Position numbers and translations under genes: made by a program
Notes under the pieces: generated by a model
Databases searched by the model: none
Told to the model about the DNA's origin: nothing
Seen by the model: the letters and a program-made list of their open reading frames with translations, nothing else
Assembly: GCA_024279495.1 (NCBI GenBank)
Contig: JAJRRL010000025.1
Location: 1 to 60,748, forward strand
DNA: 60,748 bases
Direction of reading: 5' to 3'
From: Gammaproteobacteria bacterium
Lineage (GTDB): Bacteria; Pseudomonadota; Gammaproteobacteria; JAJRRL01
Shown: in pieces, positions 9,071 through 17,180 of the stretch
Layout of the letters: each line of letters starts with the position of its first letter
Numbering within the stretch: the stretch's first letter is position 1

Positions 9071-9994
9071 ATGCTTAAAAAAACAATAACTGTTCTCAAT
9101 GCATTAAAAAATGAAAATGAGCAAAGTAATAGCAAAGCAACTTCTGAGCTCTTCTCGGATTCGCTCGTGGAGATTATAGTTTCCATAGAAGGCGCTTCTT
9201 CTTCTCATACACAAAAACGTCAACGAAAAAGAAGAAGCAATAGCTTCTCTGATCTAAACATGTTTGATCTATCGCTTAATGCCGAAAAAAACACAGCTAC
9301 CTACAACAGTGACACTATTAAAATAGATACTCTTAAAGAGTTACTTAAATCAAAAACACCGCTCAAGCTAACAAAAATTGAACGTACAGCTCTGAATAAA
9401 GCAGATTGGGCAGAAAGCGATACAACAGAACTTTTAAAAAAGCTAAGCCTTCGTCGTGAATCACCCCTTTCAAACAAGAGCAATCATGATGAGCTTAAGC
9501 CTACAGATCTTGAAGAACTGGTGGACATTCCAACTATACCTCTCTACCTAATATTAAAAGAAGGGTTGCTCGAACAATTACAAGCCATGGCCGCTCGCTT
9601 TATTGCAGAAAACAAATCAACGAAACGTTCTTCTAGAAAAAACGACAAAATGCCAACAACACTTAAAACTCAAGTAAAATTGCCCTCTCGTGCGCTCATT
9701 GCTTTTGCTATTGCTAGTGGCTCTCTTATGCTTGGCACTCCTGCTGCCTTAATGAGTAGCGCTCTTTTAACCACTCTCTATGCTCAAGCAGCTGGCCTCT
9801 CTGGCCTTGTGTCATCTCCTGCTAGCATTGCTACGCTAGTCGTTGCAATCGCTCTTACCATTGCCTCTACTGCCGTTTTTGGCATGAGCATTCATCATTT
9901 GAGATTTCCTAAGGGATCTAAAAACAGCGTCTTATCTAACGATTCTACGCAATCTGCTTCCGGCTCAAATAATAATAAACAAGCAGACACATAA
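9071..9994 (+). CDS. TM-hairpin protein with a basic cluster (effector candidate)
   Basis: 307 residues, no family recognised and no signal peptide. The N-terminal ~205 residues are polar and mostly helical, with a basic cluster KRQRKRR at 49-55 that looks like a monopartite nuclear localisation signal. Two hydrophobic helices at about 208-226 and 252-274 are joined by a loop of about 25 residues (SSALLTTLYAQAAG region), then a short basic stretch HHLRFPKGSK and a Ser/Asn-rich tail. Same plan as the genes at 6264 and 7103. Its last 50 nt overlap the 3' end of the convergent transporter gene. Base composition is more AT-rich than the housekeeping neighbours. Confidence 0.8.
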   Translation: MLKKTITVLNALKNENEQSNSKATSELFSDSLVEIIVSIEGASSSHTQKRQRKRRSNSFSDLNMFDLSLNAEKNTATYNSDTIKIDTLKELLKSKTPLKLTKIERTALNKADWAESDTTELLKKLSLRRESPLSNKSNHDELKPTDLEELVDIPTIPLYLILKEGLLEQLQAMAARFIAENKSTKRSSRKNDKMPTTLKTQVKLPSRALIAFAIASGSLMLGTPAALMSSALLTTLYAQAAGLSGLVSSPASIATLVVAIALTIASTAVFGMSIHHLRFPKGSKNSVLSNDSTQSASGSNNNKQADT

Positions 9995-11141
9995 CGCTAG
10001 CAGTTGTCATTAATGTTCCCAAAGGCCATAGGCTGTTTATCGAAATATGAGCTGCTGTTGCTGAACCCAAAAAGCCAACCAAAACCTGCGTTCCGTTTAA
10101 CAAACCAGCCACGCTACCTGACGACACACCCCTAAAACCCTGAAAAGAAGCAGCCATTGTGTTTGAAAACAAAAATCCTGATGCAAAACCAACAATAATA
10201 AAAGGCCCAACGATCGTTGCCACAGAATAATAACCGGCAATACCGAAACCTAACAAAAGAGCCGCTCCAAATACCATGATCCACAAAGACATGCGCACAA
10301 TGGCGTTAACGTCCATGATGTTTAATAAGAATGTATTAATCACCTTCGAGAGAAAAATAGCGCCGGTGATAGCAAGCGTCACCGAACCATAATGCAGCAT
10401 GTTCATGTGCAAATGCTCTTGCAGCATAAAGGGAGAGGCTGTGTAAAACACCAAAAAACTCATCCATGCAACCGCTTTGGCAAACATGTTTTTAAAGAAA
10501 ATAGGGTTCGTAATAATCATGCCATAATTTCTCAGCATGGGTTTTAAATTAAAGGTACTTCGTTTTTCTTTATCATGCGTCTCACCTAGAAAAAAAGCGA
10601 CCACTAACATAGCCATCAAAGCATAAAAAGCCAAGACCATGAAAATCTCATGCCACCCATATACGTGACTCACATAGCTACCAATAAGTGGTGAAAACAC
10701 CGGACCCAAACCAAAGGCCACCGACACGATCGAGGCGACTTGTTGAAACAACTTACCGCTAAATAGATCTCGAGACACAGCTGGCAACACAGAAGGAACC
10801 ACAGCCAAACCCAAACCTTGCAAGACACGACCTAAATAGAAAAGATGAATTGTTGTGGCCATCGCACAAATTGCTGCTCCAAACACACCCACCGACAAAC
10901 CAACCAGCAAAATACGTTTTCGCCCAAAGCAGTCAGACAAGGCGCCATAGGTAAACAAGCCAATCAGGCTCACCAGCGCATAAAGAGATAAACTCCATTG
11001 CACAGCCGTTGCTGATACCCCTAAGGTTTTGGCAATCGCAGGCATCGCTGGCGCGTACATATCAATCGATAAAGACCCTGTCAATCCTACTAAAATCAAC
11101 AAAATACATGAAAAAATAACTTTCTTTATTTGAGGTTTCAT
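9945..11141 (-). CDS. MFS drug-resistance transporter, Bcr/CflA type
   Basis: Inner-membrane exporter of the major facilitator superfamily. The 398 residues form 12 hydrophobic segments. TM1 carries SIDMYAPAMPAIA, typical of the Bcr/CflA subgroup, and the TM2-TM3 loop has GALSDCFGRKRILL, the MFS signature. The start is supported by AGGAGG 7-8 nt upstream. Substrates of this subgroup include bicyclomycin, chloramphenicol and sulfonamides; the actual substrate cannot be told from sequence. The gene is convergent with, and overlaps by 50 nt, the effector-like gene at 9071-9994. Confidence 0.9.
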   Translation of the reverse strand: MKPQIKKVIFSCILLILVGLTGSLSIDMYAPAMPAIAKTLGVSATAVQWSLSLYALVSLIGLFTYGALSDCFGRKRILLVGLSVGVFGAAICAMATTIHLFYLGRVLQGLGLAVVPSVLPAVSRDLFSGKLFQQVASIVSVAFGLGPVFSPLIGSYVSHVYGWHEIFMVLAFYALMAMLVVAFFLGETHDKEKRSTFNLKPMLRNYGMIITNPIFFKNMFAKAVAWMSFLVFYTASPFMLQEHLHMNMLHYGSVTLAITGAIFLSKVINTFLLNIMDVNAIVRMSLWIMVFGAALLLGFGIAGYYSVATIVGPFIIVGFASGFLFSNTMAASFQGFRGVSSGSVAGLLNGTQVLVGFLGSATAAHISINSLWPLGTLMTTASVMCLLVYYYLSRKQIA

Positions 11142-11330
11142 CGCTTTTCCTCCTCCCCTACTGTACTTATCTCAGCTTATCTCTGCGATCAAGTCTATCA
11201 TTTTTTGACCAATCTTACTACCGTGAAAAATACTGTAGTGCAAACCCTACGAATCCCTATGATAAAGCCAGAGCCTACGCGAAACTTAAACGACACATAA
11301 AATTTCCAGTTTTAAGGCAAGCTTAGGGCT

Positions 11331-11417
11331 GGATCTTTAAAGATCGCTAGTTGTTACTTCGTAACAACGGATCAAAGCCTAGGTCCCCGACGTCACGAAA
11401 GTTGCCTTCGGATGACA
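11331..11417 (-). repeat. Family A element, copy A3
   Basis: Inverted orientation: GGATCTTTAAAGATCGCTAG, stem GTTGTTAC/GTAACAAC, GGATCAAAGCCTAGG, TCCCCGACGTCACGAAAG, ending GGATGACA. Nested inside B1. Confidence 0.85.
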
Positions 11418-11527
11418 AGTGCTTAGGGGAGCAACTTCTTGGCGAGCATTAGAGGTGGCTCCTCGCCTTCGCGAGAACGTTCACAAGAAAACTTGCTCCG
11501 CATAAGCATTTTGAAGAGAATTTTATT

Positions 11528-11612
11528 GATCTAGAAAGATCCTTAGTCCGTATTTCATGCGGACAAGATCAAGCCTAGGTCCCCGACGTCACGAAAGTTC
11601 CTGGGGATGACA
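11528..11612 (-). repeat. Family A element, copy A4
   Basis: GATCTAGAAAGATCC, then stem GTCCGTAT/ATGCGGAC, GATCAAGCCTAGG, TCCCCGACGTCACGAAAG and CCTGGGGATGACA. The stem differs in sequence from A3 but pairs equally well. Nested inside B1. Confidence 0.85.
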
Positions 11613-11656
11613 AAAGGTTAAGACTATTTTTAATTATGACCAAAAATGGGGATTAT

Positions 11657-11778
11657 AAAATTTCCAGTTTTGAGGCAAGGTTAGACGAAAAGTCGATGAA
11701 AAAGGCGGAGTGTACATACGGTACATGAGCATTTTGAAGAGAATTTTCGTCTAAGATTGACCAAAAATGGGGATTTAA
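11657..11778. repeat. Family B palindromic element, copy B2 (intact)
   Basis: Runs from AAAATTTCCAGTTTTGAGGC to GACCAAAAATGGGGATTT. The halves are imperfect inverted repeats: TTAGACGAAAA on the left faces TTTTCGTCTAA on the right, around a centre with GTACATACGGTACAT. It ends two bases before the comM start codon and its final GGGGA is the best Shine-Dalgarno for that gene. Confidence 0.85.
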
Positions 11779-11780
11779 AT

Positions 11781-13292
11781 ATGAGTTATGCAAAAGTATA
11801 TAGTCGCGCGACTCAAGGCATTCATTCGCCAGAAGTCAGCGTTGAAGCGCACTTATCGAATGGCCAACCGGCCTTCCTACTGGTCGGCTTGCCTGAAACC
11901 GTGGTCAAAGAGAGTAAAGAACGCGTTCGATCTGCCATTTTAAGCAGCCATTTTATGTTCCCTTACGATCAGCGCATCACCGTAAACCTTGCTCCAGCCA
12001 GCCTGCCCAAACAAGGTGGCCGTTTCGATTTAGCCATTGCACTTGCCATTTTAGCTGCCTCAAAACAACTGCCCGCTCAAGCATTAACACAACTGGAATG
12101 CGCCGGCGAACTATCTCTATCCGGTCAACTACACAGCGTTCGAGGTATTTTATCGTGGGTATTAAGCGCACAAAGCACGAATCGCCAATTAATCATTCCT
12201 CAAGATAACGAAGAAGAAGCGCAACTTGTGTTTTCAGACTCTCAGGAAGTGTGTCTTGCCTCTCATTTGCTTGCAGTATGCGAACACATCAGGCAAATCA
12301 GCAGTCTACCCAAACTCCAAGCCCTCACCCAAAAACAGCAAACTCCCAAAAGAAAAGCTCTGATCAATCACGTACGAGGCCAAGCTCTAGCAAAAAAAGC
12401 CCTCTTGCTTGCAGCAGCCGGCGGGCATCACCTACTCTTTTTTGGTCCTCCAGGATCTGGCAAAACCATGCTTGCGTCTTGCTTATCTGAGTTGCTACCT
12501 CCTCTCACCCAAAAAGAAGCCGTCGAAGTTGCCATGATTAAAAGCCTGCACCCTAAAGGCTTCAACCCCACCGCTTGGCGACAAAGGCCTTTCCAATCGC
12601 CTCATCACAACACCTCTGTCAGCGCCATGATCGGTGGTGGCAGACCCACGTCTCCTGGCAATATCTCATTAGCCCACCATGGCGTGCTTTTTTTAGATGA
12701 ATTCCCAGAATACCCAAGAGCTGTATTAGAAGCTTTACGAGAACCCATCGAGTCTGGCTGCATTCATGTTGCTCGCGTAGGATCACAAGCGACTTACCCG
12801 GCTCGATTTCAGCTAATCGCAGCCATGAACCCCTGCCCTTGTGGTTTCTACGACGATGGCACAGACCGTTGCCGATGTTCAGCTAACAGTCGCCAACGCT
12901 ATCGCGATAAACTCTCTGGCCCTCTTATGGATCGCATCGATCTTCACTGCGAAGTCAAAGCGATTCCTCCCAAAGCATTTTGGTCTCCACCGCATCACTC
13001 CAACTATCAACATGAGAATCTAATTGTAATCATTCAACAAGCTCGATTACGACAAAAAAACCGGCAAGGCATGCTCAATAGCCAACTCAGTTGGTCTGAT
13101 TTTGAAAACCGGCAACAGCTCACTCCCACAATCCAACAGCTGCTATCCCATTGGATGAAAGAGAAACATTTCTCCACGCGCCGAGCACTTCGTCTGCTTC
13201 GCTTAGGGCAAACCCAGGCAGACTTAGAGGAAGTAGGACTTCAAGCAGAACATCTCGAACAAATGCTGGTGTTTAGTCAGCCCCCCCAGTAA
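11781..13292 (+). CDS. comM: YifB/ComM family AAA+ ATPase (Mg chelatase-like)
   Basis: Hexameric AAA+ helicase of the YifB/ComM family; ComM promotes branch migration during natural transformation in Vibrio and other gammaproteobacteria. The 503 residues show the family N-terminus (VYSRATQGIHSPEVSVE, FLLVGLPETVVKESKERV), Walker A GPPGSGKT, Walker B GVLFLDEFPE, the sensor region AAMNPCPCGFY with its cysteines, and the C-terminal Mg_chelatase_C domain. An ATG 24 nt upstream is in frame, but MSYAKVYSRATQG at 11781 is the family start and has GGGGA 7 nt before it. That RBS lies inside repeat B2. Confidence 0.95.
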   Translation: MSYAKVYSRATQGIHSPEVSVEAHLSNGQPAFLLVGLPETVVKESKERVRSAILSSHFMFPYDQRITVNLAPASLPKQGGRFDLAIALAILAASKQLPAQALTQLECAGELSLSGQLHSVRGILSWVLSAQSTNRQLIIPQDNEEEAQLVFSDSQEVCLASHLLAVCEHIRQISSLPKLQALTQKQQTPKRKALINHVRGQALAKKALLLAAAGGHHLLFFGPPGSGKTMLASCLSELLPPLTQKEAVEVAMIKSLHPKGFNPTAWRQRPFQSPHHNTSVSAMIGGGRPTSPGNISLAHHGVLFLDEFPEYPRAVLEALREPIESGCIHVARVGSQATYPARFQLIAAMNPCPCGFYDDGTDRCRCSANSRQRYRDKLSGPLMDRIDLHCEVKAIPPKAFWSPPHHSNYQHENLIVIIQQARLRQKNRQGMLNSQLSWSDFENRQQLTPTIQQLLSHWMKEKHFSTRRALRLLRLGQTQADLEEVGLQAEHLEQMLVFSQPPQ

Positions 13293-13432
13293 AGTAAGCC
13301 TGGTTGATATCTCACTTAAGTAACCCCTTATGTCCCCTTGCCGAATTTATTGCGCCCTCTAGACTGAATATAAGCTTGGGCCTGCTGTATCACACAAGTC
13401 CTTTCAGACGTCATCTACAGGGAGCGTTGATC

Positions 13433-13792
13433 ATGTCGGACAAACCTCGCATCAGTTTGCGCGCTCGCGCGGAATCTGTACAAGCATCATCTGCCAAACA
13501 TCAAGCAACTCATCAGGTAAAAGATCCTTTTGAGCACTTTTTGAGTGAGCAACTGCTTTCTCATCAAGCACACGCGATTGGTCAGCCCATGCATCCTGCT
13601 ATAAAGGTCGATACCCAGCATTATCGACCGAAAAAGAAACAAATTTCAATTCGCTTGGATTGCGATGTCTTAGAGTGGTTCCAGTCAATTCCTGGGAAAT
13701 ATCAACAACATATCAATCGTGTTTGCCGCGCTTACATGCTCGCCAATCTCCAGCATCAAACAAAACAGCCAGAATGTGCTGTCGAAGCTTAA
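13433..13792 (+). CDS. BrnA-like antitoxin-domain protein, apparently without a BrnT partner
   Basis: The last ~50 of 119 residues, KKQISIRLDCDVLEWFQSIP followed by QQHINRVCRAYM, match the BrnA antitoxin / ribbon-helix-helix signature (I-S-I-R-L-D-x-D-V-L-E-W-F ... N-x-x-L-R-A-Y-M). The N-terminal half is polar with a motif ISLRARAE. GGGAG lies 9 nt before the ATG at 13433; a longer frame from 13304 is unlikely. BrnA usually neutralises and co-represses with BrnT, whose gene normally lies immediately upstream; here upstream is comM. It could be an orphan DNA-binding regulator. Domain call moderate, role uncertain. Confidence 0.7.
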   Translation: MSDKPRISLRARAESVQASSAKHQATHQVKDPFEHFLSEQLLSHQAHAIGQPMHPAIKVDTQHYRPKKKQISIRLDCDVLEWFQSIPGKYQQHINRVCRAYMLANLQHQTKQPECAVEA

Positions 13793-13838
13793 AAAAACAC
13801 ATTAAAAACAGCTAAGTGATTGAATATATGTTCACTAA

Positions 13839-13854
13839 TTAATCAAACTTTAAT
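13839..13854 (+). promoter_or_regulatory. Tandem TTAAT direct repeat, possible PmrA-type box
   Basis: TTAAT at 13839-13843 and again at 13850-13854, start to start 11 nt, upstream of the effector-like gene at 13896. The PmrA response regulator of Legionella and Coxiella controls many Dot/Icm effector genes through tandem cTTAATatT half-sites with this period. The match outside the TTAAT cores is partial and the downstream -10 is unclear (TATCCT at 13865 or TATATA at 13876). Confidence 0.3.
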
Positions 13855-13895
13855 GTTCATGTGCTATCCTATGTGTATATAGTAGGAGAAAAGCA

Positions 13896-14882
13896 ATGCG
13901 CATCGATACATTTATAGAAGAATTACTTGGTAAAGAGCATGAGATTAATGAAGGTCTAATCAAGAACCTTAAAGAATACCTAGACTCTCAGGAAGCGGCT
14001 TCTGCCACGATTGACCTTGATGATGAGAACGACTCTAGTAGCCCCAAACTCACTGAAGACCAGCTTTTAGACCACACCAACGAATGGCTTAAAAAAGAGC
14101 TGATCATGGGCGACGACTCTTTTTTAGCCATGACTCTTACCTTAAGTCGCGACAAAAAGAAGATAAAGGCTGGAGGTTTACTCCTTAATTCTGGAGCCTT
14201 TAGTGAGGCTATTCTTGGTCTTGCCAGCATTGCCCGTGAACTAAATGAGAAAGCAGACGCTCTCTATAACGACACGCTAGTCTCTCCTGAAAAAATTCTC
14301 ACTATTGGCTCTGCAAAAGTAGATGTCTTTCTTAAAAAGCTTAAACTTAATGAAGCAATCGTAAGTGATCGAACTTTTCTGATCAGTGCTGTTGGTATCA
14401 CTGTTGCCATGGCCGGCACGGTTGGTGTTTTGGCTGCGACTAATTCTAGCGCCATGAAAACCATACTCACACCTATCACACAATTGTTTCATACCTTATC
14501 GAAAGCTCTTTCATCAAACGTGGGCGGCGCAATTCTAACAGGTGTTATTTTAGGTGCCTGTATTGCCGCTATCTCAGGAATAATAGCACTGAGCGCAAAA
14601 GGCATTAAATATGGTCAGCACAAACATGGGCGTAGGCTCTTTAAAGGCTTCAAGACAGAATTCTCTCGTACTAAGAACCAGTCGTCAGATAAAACAAAAA
14701 ATGCTGATTTTGACTCCGACGACAGTGATGACTCCGCCAAAAATAATGGCTCATCAGAGGATAACAAGCAAACACCGCAGGAAAGGTTCGATGACTTCTC
14801 ACAACAGGATACTAGTGGTCTCTCGAATTCGACTAGGAGCCTATTGGGCTTGCCAACAAATAGCAACACAGGCCAGCCGTAA
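13896..14882 (+). CDS. TM-hairpin protein (effector candidate)
   Basis: 328 residues, family not recognised. The N-terminal ~155 residues are soluble, acidic and helical, with a short Asp/Ser-rich patch (LDDENDSSSP, about 41-50). Hydrophobic helices at about 161-181 and 209-233 enclose a 27-residue loop, followed by the basic stretch KGIKYGQHKHGRRLFKGFK and an acidic/Ser-rich disordered tail (DSDDSDDS). AGGAG lies 7-8 nt before the start. The final 50 nt overlap the convergent RNA methyltransferase gene. Sixth-position members of this architecture recur across the window; a host-membrane effector role is inference from architecture only. Confidence 0.8.
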   Translation: MRIDTFIEELLGKEHEINEGLIKNLKEYLDSQEAASATIDLDDENDSSSPKLTEDQLLDHTNEWLKKELIMGDDSFLAMTLTLSRDKKKIKAGGLLLNSGAFSEAILGLASIARELNEKADALYNDTLVSPEKILTIGSAKVDVFLKKLKLNEAIVSDRTFLISAVGITVAMAGTVGVLAATNSSAMKTILTPITQLFHTLSKALSSNVGGAILTGVILGACIAAISGIIALSAKGIKYGQHKHGRRLFKGFKTEFSRTKNQSSDKTKNADFDSDDSDDSAKNNGSSEDNKQTPQERFDDFSQQDTSGLSNSTRSLLGLPTNSNTGQP

Positions 14883-15606
14883 CAGCCACATTCAGTGATT
14901 CCACTTGAGTATTCATGGGTATGCTAATGGATGTGTCGGCGCACGATGCCCAGTGCTCATCACAACCTTGTGCTTCATTACCAAACGCCAAAGCCAAAGG
15001 CCCTTTAATGCGAGAACTCGCTTCGCTTAAAGTCATGTCAGCATTCATTGTGGTAAAGGCAACAGTATAACCTGCTTGCCGACAATAATCGGCTGCCTCA
15101 TCTGCTGTCTCAAATACCTGACAACTACCTGTAAACACATGCCCTCGTGAGGCGCTAATGGTTTTTTTATGAAACAAAGCAGATTTGCCCACAAACACAC
15201 AATGGCTCACACCAAAGGCACGCGCTGAACGAATAATCGTGCCGATATTTCCCGGATCTTGCAATTGATCTAGTATCAAGACCAACGATCCAGACGGTGG
15301 TTTAATTAAACTAGACGGATCGCACACAGCTACCACAGGCGACGAATACTTCGTTTGTTTGATTTTTTGTATTATGCCTGGCGTGACAACATAATAGCGA
15401 ATCTCTTTCTCTTTGAGTGTTCGCTCTATCTCGGCTTTCTGAGAAGAATCATCAGACACAAAAATATGCTCTAGACGTAAGCCTGCATCCAAAGCCCATC
15501 GGCAAGCCGCCCAATCTTGCAATAAAACCCTCGTACTTTCTGCATCAACAGTGGCTGATCTCGCTTGCTGAATCAACGGGTTTTTCATAGAAGTAATACG
15601 TTTCAT
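14833..15606 (-). CDS. TrmH/SpoU-family RNA 2'-O-methyltransferase
   Basis: SPOUT-class enzyme that methylates a ribose 2'-OH in tRNA or rRNA using S-adenosylmethionine. The N-terminal substrate-binding domain begins KRITSMKNPLIQQ; the catalytic domain has LVLILDQLQDPGNIGTIIRS (motif 1, with the conserved Asn and Arg), ALAFGNEAQG (motif 2) and SIPMNTQVESLNVAVTAG (motif 3). The start at 15606 overlaps the ubiB stop as ATGA, giving 257 residues. Which RNA position it modifies cannot be told; the N-terminal domain resembles 23S rRNA G2251-type and related enzymes. Same-strand coupling puts it in the ubiEJB transcript. Confidence 0.92.
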   Translation of the reverse strand: MKRITSMKNPLIQQARSATVDAESTRVLLQDWAACRWALDAGLRLEHIFVSDDSSQKAEIERTLKEKEIRYYVVTPGIIQKIKQTKYSSPVVAVCDPSSLIKPPSGSLVLILDQLQDPGNIGTIIRSARAFGVSHCVFVGKSALFHKKTISASRGHVFTGSCQVFETADEAADYCRQAGYTVAFTTMNADMTLSEASSRIKGPLALAFGNEAQGCDEHWASCADTSISIPMNTQVESLNVAVTAGLCCYLLASPIGS

Positions 15607-17180
15607 GATCGTTTTCCTATACACAAAGCAACTAGGGCTGCAACACACGCAGCACTTAATTTATAAGTAATCGTTACAGGTGCTTGGGTAATCGCAAAGC
15701 CTGCAAGCAAACCTAAAGAAAAACCAAACCAGCCTCTAAATCGCTTAGGTGGCTGCTTCACATTTGCTACTTTTTCTTCCAACAAAATGCGTGATAGCTC
15801 TGGCAAGGCTCGCACCTGATCTACCCACTGAGGCAAATCGCCCATAAAGCGTTTAATCGATCGACAACTACCATAACGAGCTCGAAGCCACTGGTCAATG
15901 ATTGGTTTTGCGGTTTTCCATAAATCTAAATCAGGATACAACCTGCGGCCCAAACCTTCAATGTTAACCAAGGTCTTTTGCAACAACAAAAGCTGTGGCT
16001 GCATTTCCATCTTAAATTGCCGCGCTGTTTTCAACAAGCCTAACAATACCTCAGCAAAAGAGATCTCTTTTAGTGGACGTTGAAAAATAGGCTCGCAAAC
16101 CGAACGAATCGCCGCCTCAAATTGATCGACCCTCACATCACGAGGCACCCAGCCGCAAGCCAAGTGCAATCGCGCGACTTCACGATAATCCTGGCTAAAA
16201 AAAGCAGCTAAGTTTTTGGCAAGATAATATTGATCGTTATCGGAGAGCGAACCCATGATACCAAAATCCACACCAATGTAACGTGGGCTTTGAGGGTTAC
16301 TAATATCGATAAACAAATTGCCTGGATGCATGTCTGCATGAAAAAAGCTATCGCGCAATACTTGCGTGAAAAAAATCTCAACGCCATATTCCGCCAGCGC
16401 TTTTAAATTGGTATTCGACTCTTTTAACACATCCACATCAGAGACCCGAACACCATACACCCGCTCCATGACCATCATGTTGGAATGTGTGTAAGGCCAA
16501 TACACTTTTGGCACATACATGATTGTGCTTTTTTCAAAATTGCGGCGCAGCTGTGAGGCACTCGCCGCTTCTTTTTTTAAATCCAGCTCGCCTAAAATAG
16601 TTTCTTCAAATTCTTTTACCAACTCAACAGGTTTTAAACGCTTACCAAAAGAGCACCATCGCTTCACCCAACGAGCAGCCACATACATCAAGGCGATGTC
16701 TTGTTTGATTTGTGCTTCAATGCCGGGTCTTAATAATTTAATCACCACCGACTCGCCGCTTAGCAGCACAGCAGTATGCACTTGAGCAATAGATGCTGAG
16801 GCTAAAGGCTTTTCATCGAAAGAAGAAAACAGCTCATCAACCGAGCCTCCCAAAGTATCTTCTATGTTTTTTACCGCCAACTCACTTGCAAATGGCTTAA
16901 CGTCATCTTGAAGACGTGTGAGGCCTGCAATAATATCAGCGGGAAACAAATCAGGATGCACCGACATCTGCTGACCAAATTTCACAAAAATAGGTCCTAG
17001 CTCTTCTAACATATCGCACAACACATCACCGCGTGCTTTATCGGTCACGTTTAATTTAAATGGATTCAGTCGAGTTGCCCATCGCAACGACCTGTGCTTT
17101 GAGTTTCCTGTCAAAGGCGGTGTTAATCCATAACGAAGAAACACCTTTGTCATGGCCAAGGCACGGCGACATTTACCCAT
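15603..17180 (-). CDS. ubiB: Ubiquinone biosynthesis atypical kinase/ATPase UbiB
   Basis: Membrane-associated ADCK-type ATPase needed for ubiquinone synthesis. Family hallmarks are in order: FVKFGQQMSVHPDLFP (KxGQ), ASASIAQVH (Ala-rich loop), VVIKLLRPG, FHADMHPGN (catalytic loop) and YIGVDFGIMG (metal-binding DFG). Hydrophobic segments at the C-terminus (FGFSLGLLAGFAI and the end) anchor it in the inner membrane. MGKCRRAL at 17180 is preferred as start because AAGGAG sits about 9-10 nt upstream; an earlier ATG at 17198 overlaps that Shine-Dalgarno. Overlaps ubiJ by 8 nt and the methyltransferase gene by 4 nt. Confidence 0.95.
   Translation of the reverse strand: MGKCRRALAMTKVFLRYGLTPPLTGNSKHRSLRWATRLNPFKLNVTDKARGDVLCDMLEELGPIFVKFGQQMSVHPDLFPADIIAGLTRLQDDVKPFASELAVKNIEDTLGGSVDELFSSFDEKPLASASIAQVHTAVLLSGESVVIKLLRPGIEAQIKQDIALMYVAARWVKRWCSFGKRLKPVELVKEFEETILGELDLKKEAASASQLRRNFEKSTIMYVPKVYWPYTHSNMMVMERVYGVRVSDVDVLKESNTNLKALAEYGVEIFFTQVLRDSFFHADMHPGNLFIDISNPQSPRYIGVDFGIMGSLSDNDQYYLAKNLAAFFSQDYREVARLHLACGWVPRDVRVDQFEAAIRSVCEPIFQRPLKEISFAEVLLGLLKTARQFKMEMQPQLLLLQKTLVNIEGLGRRLYPDLDLWKTAKPIIDQWLRARYGSCRSIKRFMGDLPQWVDQVRALPELSRILLEEKVANVKQPPKRFRGWFGFSLGLLAGFAITQAPVTITYKLSAACVAALVALCIGKRS

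Larger units (their letters stand above)
11299..11656. repeat. Family B element B1, interrupted by two family A units
   Basis: The left end AAAATTTCCAGTTTTAAGGC (11299-), an internal piece AGCATTTTGAAGAGAATTTT (11505-11524) and the right end GACCAAAAATGGGGAT (about 11637-11652) are in the same order as in the intact copy B2 next door. The material between consists of family A units A3 and A4 plus about 85 nt that resembles neither family. The arrangement implies A units inserted into an older B copy. Confidence 0.75.

Noticed and set aside
14264-14869. Minus-strand ORFs opposite the 13896 gene
   Set aside because: Shadow frames; the plus-strand gene has a good RBS and a coherent domain plan.
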